A stretch of 64,000 nt of DNA, from positions 1,632,035 through 1,696,034 of the forward strand of contig AGIF02000001.1 in NCBI GenBank assembly GCA_000227505.4. Reading direction: 5' to 3'. The position numbers and the translations under genes are program-made. The notes under the pieces were generated by a model, which did no database searches, had not been told where the DNA came from, and was given only the letters and a program-made list of their open reading frames with translations. The DNA comes from a gamma proteobacterium HIMB55. GTDB taxonomy: Bacteria; Pseudomonadota; Gammaproteobacteria; Pseudomonadales; Halieaceae. Of this stretch, positions 17,914 to 27,442 are shown piece after piece. How positions within the stretch are numbered: the stretch's first letter is position 1; each line of letters opens with the position of its first letter.

Positions 17914-18103
17914 GCGCGAATCATCACACAGATTGTCACAAGTCGACCATATGAACGCTATCTGCGTGACAAAAAATTATCACCTTGTAGAGGCCAATAC
18001 GGTTGGATTTCGGCGGAGGCCGTTACGCAGCCATTCGATCAGCGAGTGGACGAAAACGAAGTCTTACCGTTGAGGGAGACACTGTTGATACCTGCCTAAT
18101 CAG

Positions 18104-19915
18104 CTAGCTACTTAATTCTCCGTAGGTCCCTCCATCCAGATTACTTAGCCATATTGCTTGGTAGGGTGCCATTGGTAGGTCAACGAGTTCCATTGGATGA
18201 GCCTTTCCCGTAATTAAATCGACCCAAACATCACCACCAATCAGATTAAGCGTGCTGAGTGGAACCGACGTACCATCGCCGCTGATATTGTAGAGACAAA
18301 AGATACTCTGACGCCGATCCTGGCTCTGGCGCCAGAAAGCGAAAATTGCGCGCCCACAGTTAAGGGTAAATTGCGTCGCGTTTGGATGAAAAGCGGGCTG
18401 GCTGCGACGAATCTTGACGAGCGATTTGATTTGATCAAGACACTGGCTGTGTGTGCTATCAGGGTCCTCTAACTCTGTGCTTAATAGATCGAGATCCCAT
18501 TGATGGCGGTTGATCGCCCGGTTGTGACCTGTGTGGAGGACACGCTGCTCATCGTTGCGTGTCCCAAGAAAGCTGTGAAGGTAGATAGCCGGAACACCCT
18601 CTAATCCCAATAAGATTGCGTGCGCGAGTGTCATTCGGTCTACGGATTCTCCCTCCTCTCCGGATGGGGCTCGCAAAGCGTCGAATAAGGAAACATTGAC
18701 CTCGTAAATGCTCTTTTCACCACTTGCGAGCTCTCGCCATGACAGCAAAGCGCCATTAGCTTGCAGCTTGTCACGCATGGATTCGAGCTCAGCTTCACTG
18801 AGCAGACCCTCGACCGGTCGTAAACCAATACCGTCGTGAGAGGCTATGAAATTGAAATAGGTCGTCCCCAATACAGCCGGCGGCATACTCATTAGCCAAC
18901 GCGTCATGCGCGAGGAATCGCCCTCCAACAACGTATGGATCAGTAGCGGAGGTAGAGCAAAGTTGTAGATACAATGGGCCTCGTCACGCTGACCAAAATA
19001 AGCCAAGTTTTCAATGTTCGGTACATTGGTTTCAGTGATGATGACAGCATCCGATTGCACCGATTCAATGAGCGCTCGCAGGAGACGAACCAAGTCATGC
19101 GCCTCCGGTAAATTGATGCAGGTAGTCCCAGAGCGCTTCCAAGTAAACGCAACCGCATCCAAGCGGAATACGCGCACACCTCGATCGAGGTATAAGCGAA
19201 TGATTCGGACGAATTCGATTAACACCTCGGGATTTGAGAAATCAAAATCGACCTGATCATGACTGAAGGTGCACCAAACATTGACTTCACCCTCGCTCGT
19301 TTTGATGGGCTGAAGTAACTCGCTCGTTCTTGGTCGAACGACTTGCGATACATCGAAGTTGTCGTCGGCAATAAAGAAAAAATCCTTCCCCGGCTGCACG
19401 CCTTGCTTGAAGTTCTCAAACCATACTGACCGGCTTGAACAATGGTTGAGCACAAGGTCCGCCATGAGTTTGAAGTCTTTCCCGATCGCCTCGATATCCT
19501 CCCATCCGCCGAGTGCCTGGTTGACCGTCGAGTAGTCCAATACAGAAAAACCGTCATCTGATGTCCAGGGAAAAAACGGCAGGATGTGGACCCAAGAAAT
19601 GTAATCGGTGAAGTGCTTATGACAGAACTGATGGAGAACACTCAGAGGCTTATCGCCCTCGGACAGTATGGAGTCTCCGTATGTAATAAGCGCAATATCG
19701 GACTCATCCCAAAGCATTGATTCGCCTTGACCCGCGCTGTCGGGCTTCTCTGTATTTTGTATCGCATCGTGCAAGCGGTAACAGAGGTTATCGATTTCGA
19801 AACTTTCACCCTCAGCTTCCCGCCCACCCTTGAGCTGACCGTACAGCGCCCGAGTGAGGTGCTTAATTTTTGATTGAGACCGACTGATCGAGGGATTCAC
19901 AGCATCCGTCTTCAT
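18104..19915 (-). CDS. GH13 sugar phosphorylase, probably glucosylglycerate phosphorylase
   Basis: 603-residue GH13_18-type enzyme of the sucrose-phosphorylase group. Visible landmarks are DLVLNHCS (153-160), the nucleophile D253 in FRLDAVAF, the acid/base E295 in ITETNVPN and the transition-state Asp D361 in ASHDG. Sucrose phosphorylases are usually ~500 residues; the longer N-terminus here is like the YcjM / glucosylglycerate phosphorylase branch. In an operon with glycerate kinase, an NDP-sugar glycosyltransferase and an MPGP-like phosphatase, glucosylglycerate is the likely substrate (giving glucose-1-phosphate and D-glycerate). Sucrose or glucosylglycerol remain possible. Last gene of the operon, 29 bases after the glycosyltransferase. 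Confidence 0.82.
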   Translation of the reverse strand: MKTDAVNPSISRSQSKIKHLTRALYGQLKGGREAEGESFEIDNLCYRLHDAIQNTEKPDSAGQGESMLWDESDIALITYGDSILSEGDKPLSVLHQFCHKHFTDYISWVHILPFFPWTSDDGFSVLDYSTVNQALGGWEDIEAIGKDFKLMADLVLNHCSSRSVWFENFKQGVQPGKDFFFIADDNFDVSQVVRPRTSELLQPIKTSEGEVNVWCTFSHDQVDFDFSNPEVLIEFVRIIRLYLDRGVRVFRLDAVAFTWKRSGTTCINLPEAHDLVRLLRALIESVQSDAVIITETNVPNIENLAYFGQRDEAHCIYNFALPPLLIHTLLEGDSSRMTRWLMSMPPAVLGTTYFNFIASHDGIGLRPVEGLLSEAELESMRDKLQANGALLSWRELASGEKSIYEVNVSLFDALRAPSGEEGESVDRMTLAHAILLGLEGVPAIYLHSFLGTRNDEQRVLHTGHNRAINRHQWDLDLLSTELEDPDSTHSQCLDQIKSLVKIRRSQPAFHPNATQFTLNCGRAIFAFWRQSQDRRQSIFCLYNISGDGTSVPLSTLNLIGGDVWVDLITGKAHPMELVDLPMAPYQAIWLSNLDGGTYGELSS

Positions 19916-19944
19916 TTGATCTGCCTTAACTCCATTCGTTTTAA

Positions 19945-21174
19945 CTAGATTCCAGAAGAGAACTCCCGGTGGTCTTCTTCGACGGCATCGATAAGTTGCT
20001 CAAAAATATCCGGCACCGCACTAATCACTCGCGACCATGTCGGCATGAAAGGTGCATCCAGAGGACGCTCGAGAAACTGTTTCCCCGCCTCGAGAATGTT
20101 GGTTGCAAACAACTCAACCGCCTGCTCCTCAGCGTGAGTATCAAAGTCGAGCCCATTCATGATGGCGTCACGCCGATAACTCTCGACGTAATCCAGTGCG
20201 ACCCGATAGTAAGTGGCTTTAAGTGTTCTAAAGGTCTCTTGGTTGAACACCGTTCCCTGTATTGCCAATTTACGAATCAGCGACTTGGTTATGTCGAGTG
20301 ACATTCGAGAAAGTCCGTGCGCGGCATCATTCGCCGACAGCTCCTGATGTTTATGATCGTAGTTGTCAGTAAGCTCGACCTGGCAAATGCGATTGGTGCT
20401 GTTGTTCCGATACATCTCGGATGCCACTCCCATCTCCAAACCCCAATCGCTCGGCACGCGCATATCATTTAGAAGTTCTTTACGGAAGGCGAACTCGCCG
20501 GCGAGCAGGTAGCGAAAACTGTCGAGATAATTGAGAAAATCATTTTCGCCCAGCACGCGCTTCGTCGCATGAATCAAAGGCCCTACCAATAGCCGACACG
20601 CTCGGCCATTCAATTTCGCATCAGCAACACGCGCGTAATAGCCTTTGCAGAACTCAAAGCTAAACTGCGGGTGTGCCACCGGGTATATCAATCTCGCGAG
20701 AAGGCTACGGTCATAGGTGAGAATATCGCAGTCATGGAGCGCTACCGCATCGACGCGCGAGGTCGCCAACACATACCCCATGCAATACCAGACATTTCGC
20801 CCTTTCCCCGGTTCAGAAGGTGCCAGCCCACGGATAGCAAGCTCTGAGTGTATTGCTCGCAGACGGGGTCCGTCATGCCACAAGACGCGGTGCTGCTGCG
20901 GTAATGTCTTGAAGAAAGCGAGTGCCGACTCGTACTGGTCGCGATCGGCACGATCGAGTCCAACAACCACCTGCGAAAGGTAAGGCACTTTTTCGAGCTC
21001 TGAGCGAATTAGCGGCATCGCTGGCGTCTCAAGTTCTGAATACAGTGAGGGCAGGATCAGACCCAACGGCCGTGTCGTGGAGAAGTTAACCAGCTGCGCT
21101 TCCAACTCCTCAACCGCCCGGCTACGCAGGTTGTGCAACGTAGCGATATGTGGACTTTGATAAAAATCAGCCAT
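19945..21174 (-). CDS. Glycosyltransferase, probable glucosyl-3-phosphoglycerate synthase
   Basis: 409 residues from the ATG at 21172-21174, which overlaps the phosphatase stop by one base (TGATG). A GT-A-type fold is indicated by the LGLILPSLYSEL start, GKGRNVWYCMGYVLA (123-137) and the DxD-like HDCDI (D148/D150) that binds NDP-sugar and metal. The C-terminal region is mostly helical, as in GT81/GpgS enzymes. Expected reaction: NDP-glucose plus 3-phosphoglycerate to glucosyl-3-phosphoglycerate. The donor (glucose versus mannose) is inferred from the phosphorylase neighbour. An alternative ATG four codons upstream lies inside the previous gene. Confidence 0.78.
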   Translation of the reverse strand: MADFYQSPHIATLHNLRSRAVEELEAQLVNFSTTRPLGLILPSLYSELETPAMPLIRSELEKVPYLSQVVVGLDRADRDQYESALAFFKTLPQQHRVLWHDGPRLRAIHSELAIRGLAPSEPGKGRNVWYCMGYVLATSRVDAVALHDCDILTYDRSLLARLIYPVAHPQFSFEFCKGYYARVADAKLNGRACRLLVGPLIHATKRVLGENDFLNYLDSFRYLLAGEFAFRKELLNDMRVPSDWGLEMGVASEMYRNNSTNRICQVELTDNYDHKHQELSANDAAHGLSRMSLDITKSLIRKLAIQGTVFNQETFRTLKATYYRVALDYVESYRRDAIMNGLDFDTHAEEQAVELFATNILEAGKQFLERPLDAPFMPTWSRVISAVPDIFEQLIDAVEEDHREFSSGI

Positions 21175-22004
21175 CAGATCTCCCATCCATTGGATTCAAA
21201 AATTTCTTGGATTCCCGCAGACCAGGCACTAGGACCAGAGCCTTGTGAAATATAAGTGGGCCCCGTGCGCTCGAGTGAGAGTGGTGTACCTCGGTCGTTG
21301 CGCATAACCAGCGCGAAGTCAGCGTTTTCAAGCATCTCTCGATCGTTGGGCGCATCGCCCGCGGCAATAGAGGCAAGGTCGGGTGTCCACTCCCGCTTGA
21401 GCAAGTTGTGAAACCAAAGCGCCGCTATACCTTTGTGGTTGGGTCCCATTAAATGAACAAACCGACCACCTTGAGATACGGCAAAACCGATGTCCGTGAG
21501 TACCCTCGAAAATTCTCCTAGCGACTCAGCTGAATCGCGCCAATCAATCGTTTCCGAGTAGAGCCGTATTTGAGCCCGCTTGGCTGACTCGATATCGAGC
21601 CCCGTAATTTCTGCCACCTCCGATGGACGCATTTCGTTGAGCGATTTGAAACTGTGACGGCTGGGCATATCCAGTGCTTCAATCACATCGCACAGCGCTT
21701 GGCGTCGCACGCCAAATTCCCGAACCCAGTAATTTTCAAAAATTTTGCTGCCAATAGGGCATCGGATATTGAGATCCATTGGGACATAAACAGCCGCACC
21801 GTTCTCTACGATAAAGGCGTGATCCATGCTCATCTGATCACGAAAGTGAGCAACCTCAGCGAAAGTCTTACTCGTCGCCGGGATCACAGGCACCTTTCGA
21901 GCTGCCAAGTCACTGAGAACCTCCCTCGCCTCGTCCGCAGAGTAGGTGTCGTGATCGAGTAAGGTGCCGTCAAGGTCGGTGTAAATAACAGGCGACTTCA
22001 GCAT
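21174..22004 (-). CDS. HAD phosphatase, mannosyl-/glucosyl-3-phosphoglycerate phosphatase-like
   Basis: 276-residue Cof-type HAD hydrolase. The nucleophile motif is YTDLDGTLLD (D10 and D12), PATSKTFAEV is the second motif, and the AAGDAPNDREML segment supplies the metal-binding Asp pair. The order and length match the MPGP/YedP group, which dephosphorylates mannosyl- or glucosyl-3-phosphoglycerate. It sits between glycerate kinase (TAATG overlap) and the glycosyltransferase (TGATG overlap), fixing its role as the second step in solute synthesis. Confidence 0.82.
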   Translation of the reverse strand: MLKSPVIYTDLDGTLLDHDTYSADEAREVLSDLAARKVPVIPATSKTFAEVAHFRDQMSMDHAFIVENGAAVYVPMDLNIRCPIGSKIFENYWVREFGVRRQALCDVIEALDMPSRHSFKSLNEMRPSEVAEITGLDIESAKRAQIRLYSETIDWRDSAESLGEFSRVLTDIGFAVSQGGRFVHLMGPNHKGIAALWFHNLLKREWTPDLASIAAGDAPNDREMLENADFALVMRNDRGTPLSLERTGPTYISQGSGPSAWSAGIQEIFESNGWEI

Positions 22005-22921
22005 TAAGACTTCACCTCTGCGAGAATCCGTCTATCCGCCTGAAGTTCCCACGTTTCATTCGCCATGGCCGGTAAAACTGCCATCGCATGACAGGTTAGC
22101 CTTCTGAAATTTTCGACAAACTCGGCCACTTGTTTGACGTTCATGCCTTTTATCGAGTCATCGCCGCTCGCCGTCCGACGCTTTGCAATTAGACGAACCT
22201 CTTGCTCGACGCGCCAATCGAGCACCGCCTCGAAGCAGGGAGGCTTGAGCATGCTCAAATAGTCGAGGCTGGCAAAAAGCTCCGCGTAGGATGTTGCAAG
22301 TTGTTCATTGACGTAATTCCGCCAGGTGCCAACGTTATCGTTTGAAAACTCAAAGCTGCTAGCCGGCACGGCAAGATCCAAGGATGTCTGCGCGGGAATA
22401 CCCACGCACCAGCCCTCTAACAAAACGACCGTCGGCTTTGCACCAATCTTGATCTTGCGCACCTTTCTGGTGCGATCGTCTATTAATTTATCGAAGATCG
22501 GCAGTGAGATCTCGCCAGATGAATAAACAGAACAGCTATCCAACGCCTCTTTCAAACGCGCACAGTCATGTGTGCCGGGCACACCGCGTGTTGCCAGAAG
22601 CGGGTGAATCGCAGCGCCCAATTTTCGGCGCTGTGCTTTTGATAAGTAAAAATCGTCGATCGATAAAACATGACAATCAACGCCGAAAAAAGCAGGTAAA
22701 ACCTCTGCTAGCAACTCACTAAGTGTTGATTTCCCTGAGCCCTGCGCGCCATTTAAGCCAACGATGATGGGCCTGTCTGCGGCTTCTGCGCGTTGACTCA
22801 GCCGAGATGCATAATCCAAAAAATAGGATTCCACGTTGCGCATGAAAATCCCGTTGAGCTCTCTGGCTTCGCAGAATTTATCCAAAAAACTGCGAGTAGC
22901 TGTGTCTAGCGTTGACGACAT
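22004..22921 (-). CDS. D-glycerate 3-kinase (GLYK-type P-loop)
   Basis: 305 residues with a P-loop GLNGAQGSGKST (55-66), then LSIDDFYLSKAQR and EGWCVG, characteristic of the GLYK / E. coli YggC family of P-loop kinases rather than the GarK type. It phosphorylates D-glycerate to 3-phosphoglycerate. In this operon that connects phosphorolysis of glucosylglycerate to synthesis or glycolysis: it recovers the acceptor. First gene of the four-gene operon, divergent from the amidohydrolase. Confidence 0.85.
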   Translation of the reverse strand: MSSTLDTATRSFLDKFCEARELNGIFMRNVESYFLDYASRLSQRAEAADRPIIVGLNGAQGSGKSTLSELLAEVLPAFFGVDCHVLSIDDFYLSKAQRRKLGAAIHPLLATRGVPGTHDCARLKEALDSCSVYSSGEISLPIFDKLIDDRTRKVRKIKIGAKPTVVLLEGWCVGIPAQTSLDLAVPASSFEFSNDNVGTWRNYVNEQLATSYAELFASLDYLSMLKPPCFEAVLDWRVEQEVRLIAKRRTASGDDSIKGMNVKQVAEFVENFRRLTCHAMAVLPAMANETWELQADRRILAEVKS

Positions 22922-23003
22922 TTATTTCTCAAAAACTACAACTGTGCATTTATTGTCCTTAGTCTTGCAAACGGCGTGCCGATTTTTGAATTACTTCGAT
23001 CGA

Positions 23004-23009
23004 TATAAT
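23004..23009 (+). promoter_or_regulatory. Consensus -10 box in the glycerate-kinase/amidohydrolase spacer
   Basis: TATAAT on the plus strand, 61 bases before the amidohydrolase ATG, inside a partly palindromic stretch (CGATCGATATAATCG). No good -35 is seen 17 bases upstream, so an activator may be needed. The palindrome could serve as an operator for both divergent units. Confidence 0.45.
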
Positions 23010-23069
23010 CGGACGTAAGGATGTGATATCCATAACAACCAACAAGCACCCATTTTTGGAGTGAGCTCC

Positions 23070-24071
23070 ATGTTCAACAACTCAGCTTGGCTCGCGCAGG
23101 TAAAAGAGCCGGTTTTAGATCCTGACCGGGATATTGTCGATCCTCACCACCATCTTTGGCCACAGCCCAGCATGGGCTACAACTTGGCGGAATTGCTGGC
23201 AGATACGACCGACGGTCACCACGTGTCGCAAACCGTGTACATGGAGTGTGGCGCTGCATACCACAGAGAGGGTCCCGAACATTTAAAGTGTGTCGGTGAG
23301 ACTGAGTTCATCGCCAACGCGGCAAGACTCGCAAAGGAGCAAGGTAGCCCGGCGCAAATAGCAGGCCTAGTCGCACGCGCGGATCTTAGAGATGAAAAGT
23401 TAGACAGCACCTTGGAGGCCCACGAAGCTGCTGCGGAGGGGCTCTTCAGAGGCATTAGGCAGGCAGGGGCATGCTCAGAAGGCATTGAGGGACTTGTCAT
23501 CCCGGGGGGCGCGGAAGCACACCTGTTTGAACAAGAGGAGTTCCGGCGCGGCTTAGAACATTTAGGCACACTAGGACTCACCTACGATACATGGCTCTAC
23601 CACTTCCAGCTCCCCGAATTCATTGAACTAGCCCGTGCGGTGCCTGAGACCACAATGATTCTCGACCATTTTGGAACACCACTGGGTGTCGGCCCTTTTG
23701 CAGGCCAGCGACAAGCCATTTTTGAAAAATGGAAATCTGACGTTGTAGCCCTTGCTGAGTGTCCAAATGTCTTCATGAAAGTTGGTGGTTTGGCGATGCC
23801 CGATAACGGTTTTGGTTGGTACGGACGCGAGATGCCACCGACTTCAGACGAGTTTGTCGAAGCGCAGTTGCCCTACTACGAGCATACGATCGCCTGTTTT
23901 GGTCCCGAGCGCTGTATGTTTGAGAGCAACTTCCCGGTAGATCGCTTATCGGTCGGATATCGAGTGCTCTGGAACGCGTTCAAAAAGATGACCTCGCATT
24001 TTTCAGAAACCGATAAAAACCTTATGTTTTCGGGGGTTGCAAGAGAGGTTTATCGACTGGAAGCGCCATGA
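23070..24071 (+). CDS. Amidohydrolase-2 family TIM-barrel hydrolase
   Basis: 333 residues from the ATG at 23070, preceded by GGAG at 8 bases; a GTG three codons earlier is also open. The metal site begins with DPHHHLW (H26-H28), followed by TVYMECGAAY, TMILDHFGTP and the late FESNFPVDRLS, typical of the 2-pyrone-4,6-dicarboxylate lactonase/L-fuconolactonase-like group. Such enzymes hydrolyse lactones or amides. Nothing nearby fixes the substrate. The 3' end overlaps the convergent serine-hydrolase gene by 50 bases. Confidence 0.85.
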   Translation: MFNNSAWLAQVKEPVLDPDRDIVDPHHHLWPQPSMGYNLAELLADTTDGHHVSQTVYMECGAAYHREGPEHLKCVGETEFIANAARLAKEQGSPAQIAGLVARADLRDEKLDSTLEAHEAAAEGLFRGIRQAGACSEGIEGLVIPGGAEAHLFEQEEFRRGLEHLGTLGLTYDTWLYHFQLPEFIELARAVPETTMILDHFGTPLGVGPFAGQRQAIFEKWKSDVVALAECPNVFMKVGGLAMPDNGFGWYGREMPPTSDEFVEAQLPYYEHTIACFGPERCMFESNFPVDRLSVGYRVLWNAFKKMTSHFSETDKNLMFSGVAREVYRLEAP

Positions 24072-25416
24072 CCTTTGGCTGAGTAACCTCCTTGCCACCG
24101 CTTTCACGGTGGTTAATCCACCAGTGCAAGAGCTCTTCCTCGAGGCGGTACAGCGGACTATGGCCAGCATTCGCGTCAGGCTTATCACCCGTACCACCCA
24201 CGATCGTCACAATGCCATCACCTGAGACAGGGTCAAATAGCGCGTGACTCAGAACGCCGTAAGCCTGTCCCAGATGTCCCACTAAGTATCTTGGACCTTT
24301 TTGGAAACCCCAAGCCCGCATATCGATGCGATGTACGGAGAGGCCGTAACTTGTCATTAAACCATCAGAATCTCCGCCTGGCTGAGCCTCTCCCGCGCTC
24401 AACCCATTATCTGATGAGGAAGAAAGCTGCCAGACAGGTTTCAACATTGCATCGACTGAGGTCGGTGTCAGCAACTGCCTACCGTTGAGGGAGCCCTTGT
24501 TGATAAGCAGCTGCATAATGATGGCCAAGTCATCTGCACTTGCCCGCAACCCACCCTGAGGAGAGAACAACGTCGCGTTGCTGCCTAACTCGTAGCCCGC
24601 TAGAAATAAGGCTGGGTCATCAAGCATCGCATCACCGTAGAAGCAGACGCGTTGCGCGCCATCCACCTGTGTCATCCACGATTGCTCGGGATGCCATTCA
24701 TAGCCTTCAAAACGCTTGCTGAGCGCGCCCCCGAGTTCAGCACGAGGCACTTCGCAGGCGTTAAAGTCAGCCGCCAATCCTAGCGGCCTCAACACTTCTT
24801 CACGCATAAATTGATCGAATCGTCGTGCTGAGACACGCTCGATAACCTCTGCTATCGCACCAAAATTTAGATTGGCGTATTCGAAGTAGACTCCGGGCGC
24901 CTCGGCCTGAGGTGCCCAATGAGCACCATTACTCCAAAGCGTTGAATCCGAGTCGAAAAAATCTCTCAGCTCACCTTGCCCTGCCGCAATGAAATATTTG
25001 CCTGCATCCCGTACCGATGACGTATGAGATAGCAGTTGACGAAGCGTAATTATTTGCTTCGGATGATTTGGATTACGCAGTGTCCATCCCAGATATCCAG
25101 ATACGTCTGCATCCAGATCTACCTCTTCCTTCTCTACCAGCCGCATCACACCGATTGCAACGACCAATTTTGAGATCGAAGCCACCCGCATCTTGTGGTT
25201 ATGATTGAGTCTTGTGGGACGACCATTACGGTCTCCAACCAGCCCCATAGCGAACCGCCGGGAGACTTCCCCATCTTCGATAACCGTGATTTGCAGGCCA
25301 CTGACAGGCGGTGTCACGTCTGTCCCGTTGACTAAGGCGTCGAGTCGAACGTCGGCAGGACTAGGAGGCGAGAGAAATAAACATACTGCCGCAGCCAGAC
25401 AGTGAACTATGCGCAA
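24022..25416 (-). CDS. Serine beta-lactamase-like hydrolase (secreted)
   Basis: Class C beta-lactamase / penicillin-binding-protein-like hydrolase. With a TTG start at 25414-25416 it is 464 residues and opens on a signal peptide (RIVHCLAAAVCLFL). The frame continues to 25593, so the start is uncertain; an ATG at 25555-25557 would add 47 residues and slightly overlap the acyl-CoA synthetase gene. S80-x-x-K83 (RVASISK) and Y180-A-N182 are the catalytic motifs, and a C-terminal HLGQAYG replaces the usual KTG-like box. Likely an esterase, amidase or D-peptide hydrolase in the periplasm; substrate unknown. Confidence 0.8.
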   Translation of the reverse strand: MRIVHCLAAAVCLFLSPPSPADVRLDALVNGTDVTPPVSGLQITVIEDGEVSRRFAMGLVGDRNGRPTRLNHNHKMRVASISKLVVAIGVMRLVEKEEVDLDADVSGYLGWTLRNPNHPKQIITLRQLLSHTSSVRDAGKYFIAAGQGELRDFFDSDSTLWSNGAHWAPQAEAPGVYFEYANLNFGAIAEVIERVSARRFDQFMREEVLRPLGLAADFNACEVPRAELGGALSKRFEGYEWHPEQSWMTQVDGAQRVCFYGDAMLDDPALFLAGYELGSNATLFSPQGGLRASADDLAIIMQLLINKGSLNGRQLLTPTSVDAMLKPVWQLSSSSDNGLSAGEAQPGGDSDGLMTSYGLSVHRIDMRAWGFQKGPRYLVGHLGQAYGVLSHALFDPVSGDGIVTIVGGTGDKPDANAGHSPLYRLEEELLHWWINHRESGGKEVTQPKVMALPVDKPLLQPPKT

Positions 25417-25546
25417 ATTAGATTGCAAACGCGTGTGCGACGAGCACCGTGCCCCCCCCGTCACAGCAGTACCCGCTCTCAGATAATTCAGTGAAATCAA
25501 AGAGCCTCGCACCAGGTATTTACGCAGGCTTGATCGAAGCAAGGTA

Positions 25547-27229
25547 TCAGCCAGCATCCGACAGCAAAGCAAGCATCTCATCGCGCATGACAAACTTCTG
25601 GATCTTTCCCGTCACTGTCATCGGGTACTCACTTACAAACCGAATATGTCGAGGCACCTTAAAGTGGGTAATCTGGTCCTTGCAGTAGGCCTTCACATCA
25701 TCCGCAGTGAGGTCGGCGCCCTCGTTGAGTTGGATCCAAGCACAGACCTCCTCGCCCATTTTCTCGTCCGGAATACCAAACACCTGAACCTCAGTAATTG
25801 CTGGATGCTGGTAAAGAAACTCCTCAACCTCGCGAGGGTAGATATTTTCACCACCGCGAATAATCATGTCTTTAATGCGACCGACAATGCGCACATAACC
25901 CGACGCATCCATGGTCGCAATGTCACCCGAGTGCAGCCAACCCGAGGCATCAATCGTCTCGGCAGTCTTCTCGGGGTCGTTCCAGTAGCCTTGCATCACC
26001 GAGTAACCTCGGGTGCATATCTCCCCCTTTTGTCCGACAGGAACAACGTGCCCTGCTTCATCGATAATTTTTATCTCGACCCACGGCATGGCGCGCCCAA
26101 CCGTCTCAGTTCGGCGTTTAAGCGAGTCATCGGGCAAAGTCATGTTATTAATCGGACTCAACTCGGTTTGCCCGTAGGCAATCAAAATGTCCTGCATGTG
26201 CATTTCCGAGATCACGCGTTTCATAACTTCTACTGGGCAAGGCGCACCAGCCATGATGCCTGTTCGAAGACTTGAAAGATCAAAATGCCCAAAGTTGGGA
26301 TGATCGAGTTCAGTGATGAACATGGTGGGGACACCGTGAAGTGCGGTGCATTGCTCATCTTGAACAGTCTGTAGGGTCTGCTCTGGGTCAAACGCCTCCC
26401 CTGGGAAAACCATCGTCGAGCCGTGAGATATGCAGGCGAGAACAGCCAACACCATGCCAAAGCAGTGATACAGCGGAACAGGGATGCATAACTTATCGGC
26501 GGGCGTCAGGCGCATGGCCTCGCCTGTGAGGTACCCATTATTCAAAATGTTGCAGTGCGAGAGTGTTGCGCCCTTGGGGTTGCCCGTCGTGCCACTTGTG
26601 AACTGAATATTGATCGCATCGTCCGGCTTTAACTTACTTTGAAGATCTGCCAAGGCGCTAAGGTCACCGTCCGAAGCATCGGCACAAACCTCATCAAAGT
26701 TATACATGCCGGGGCTCTTACCCGACCCCATACGGATTATATGCTTAAGGTGCGGAAGCTTGGCTGCTTCGAGTTGACCCGGAGCACATTGCTCGAGCTC
26801 GGGCGCAAGCGTATGCAACATGCCTAAGTAATCGCTTGTCTTAAACTGCTCGTCGGTTATTAGCGCTTTACACTCGACTTTATTCAGCGCGTACTCAAGC
26901 TCATAGAGTCGATAGGCCGGGTTAATACACACCATGATGGCGCCCATCTTCGCAGTGGCTAATTGCGTTAGCACCCATTCAGCACTGTTTGGACCCCAGA
27001 TGCCGACACGATCACCGGGTTCAATACCTAGCGAGATCAAACCCGCAGCAAGCTGATCAACACGCCGCTGTAACTCCGAGTAGGTCCAATCAACATTTTG
27101 ATGCCTAAGCACCAACGCGGGATTATCGGGATGCTCATTGGCAACACGATCAAAGTATCCACCAATGGTCTCGTAGATAATTTGCGTTGTGGAAGCGCCG
27201 CAGTAATAACTCTTTGCAAGAGCAGTCAT
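25547..27229 (-). CDS. AMP-forming acyl-CoA synthetase
   Basis: 560-residue ANL-superfamily enzyme that activates a carboxylic acid with ATP and CoA. Core motifs are [11 protein letters not shown] (210-220), [33 protein letters not shown], the [19 protein letters not shown] hinge and the late TGKIQKF containing the adenylation Lys. Overall it resembles medium/long-chain fatty-acyl-CoA ligases (FadD/FadK-like, RPA-type). Fatty acid or an aromatic/short-chain acid cannot be distinguished. It stands upstream of the serine hydrolase. Confidence 0.9.
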   Translation of the reverse strand: MTALAKSYYCGASTTQIIYETIGGYFDRVANEHPDNPALVLRHQNVDWTYSELQRRVDQLAAGLISLGIEPGDRVGIWGPNSAEWVLTQLATAKMGAIMVCINPAYRLYELEYALNKVECKALITDEQFKTSDYLGMLHTLAPELEQCAPGQLEAAKLPHLKHIIRMGSGKSPGMYNFDEVCADASDGDLSALADLQSKLKPDDAINIQFTSGTTGNPKGATLSHCNILNNGYLTGEAMRLTPADKLCIPVPLYHCFGMVLAVLACISHGSTMVFPGEAFDPEQTLQTVQDEQCTALHGVPTMFITELDHPNFGHFDLSSLRTGIMAGAPCPVEVMKRVISEMHMQDILIAYGQTELSPINNMTLPDDSLKRRTETVGRAMPWVEIKIIDEAGHVVPVGQKGEICTRGYSVMQGYWNDPEKTAETIDASGWLHSGDIATMDASGYVRIVGRIKDMIIRGGENIYPREVEEFLYQHPAITEVQVFGIPDEKMGEEVCAWIQLNEGADLTADDVKAYCKDQITHFKVPRHIRFVSEYPMTVTGKIQKFVMRDEMLALLSDAG

Positions 27230-27442
27230 ATGCGTATCTCCTCGTTGGGCTCAAATAAGTTCATCCGTCTAGACGGCACGCTAGCACAGTCAGCAACAGA
27301 AACACTAAATACGCAAAGCAGCCCATCTCAGTTACCGTATCCAAGCGGCACTAGCACCAGCGGCAGTAGCAAAAATAACGAGAATAGCGAAGGCGCCTTT
27401 TCCTAACATCCGCCCGCTGGCTGGGTCTACACAGCGATCGGT

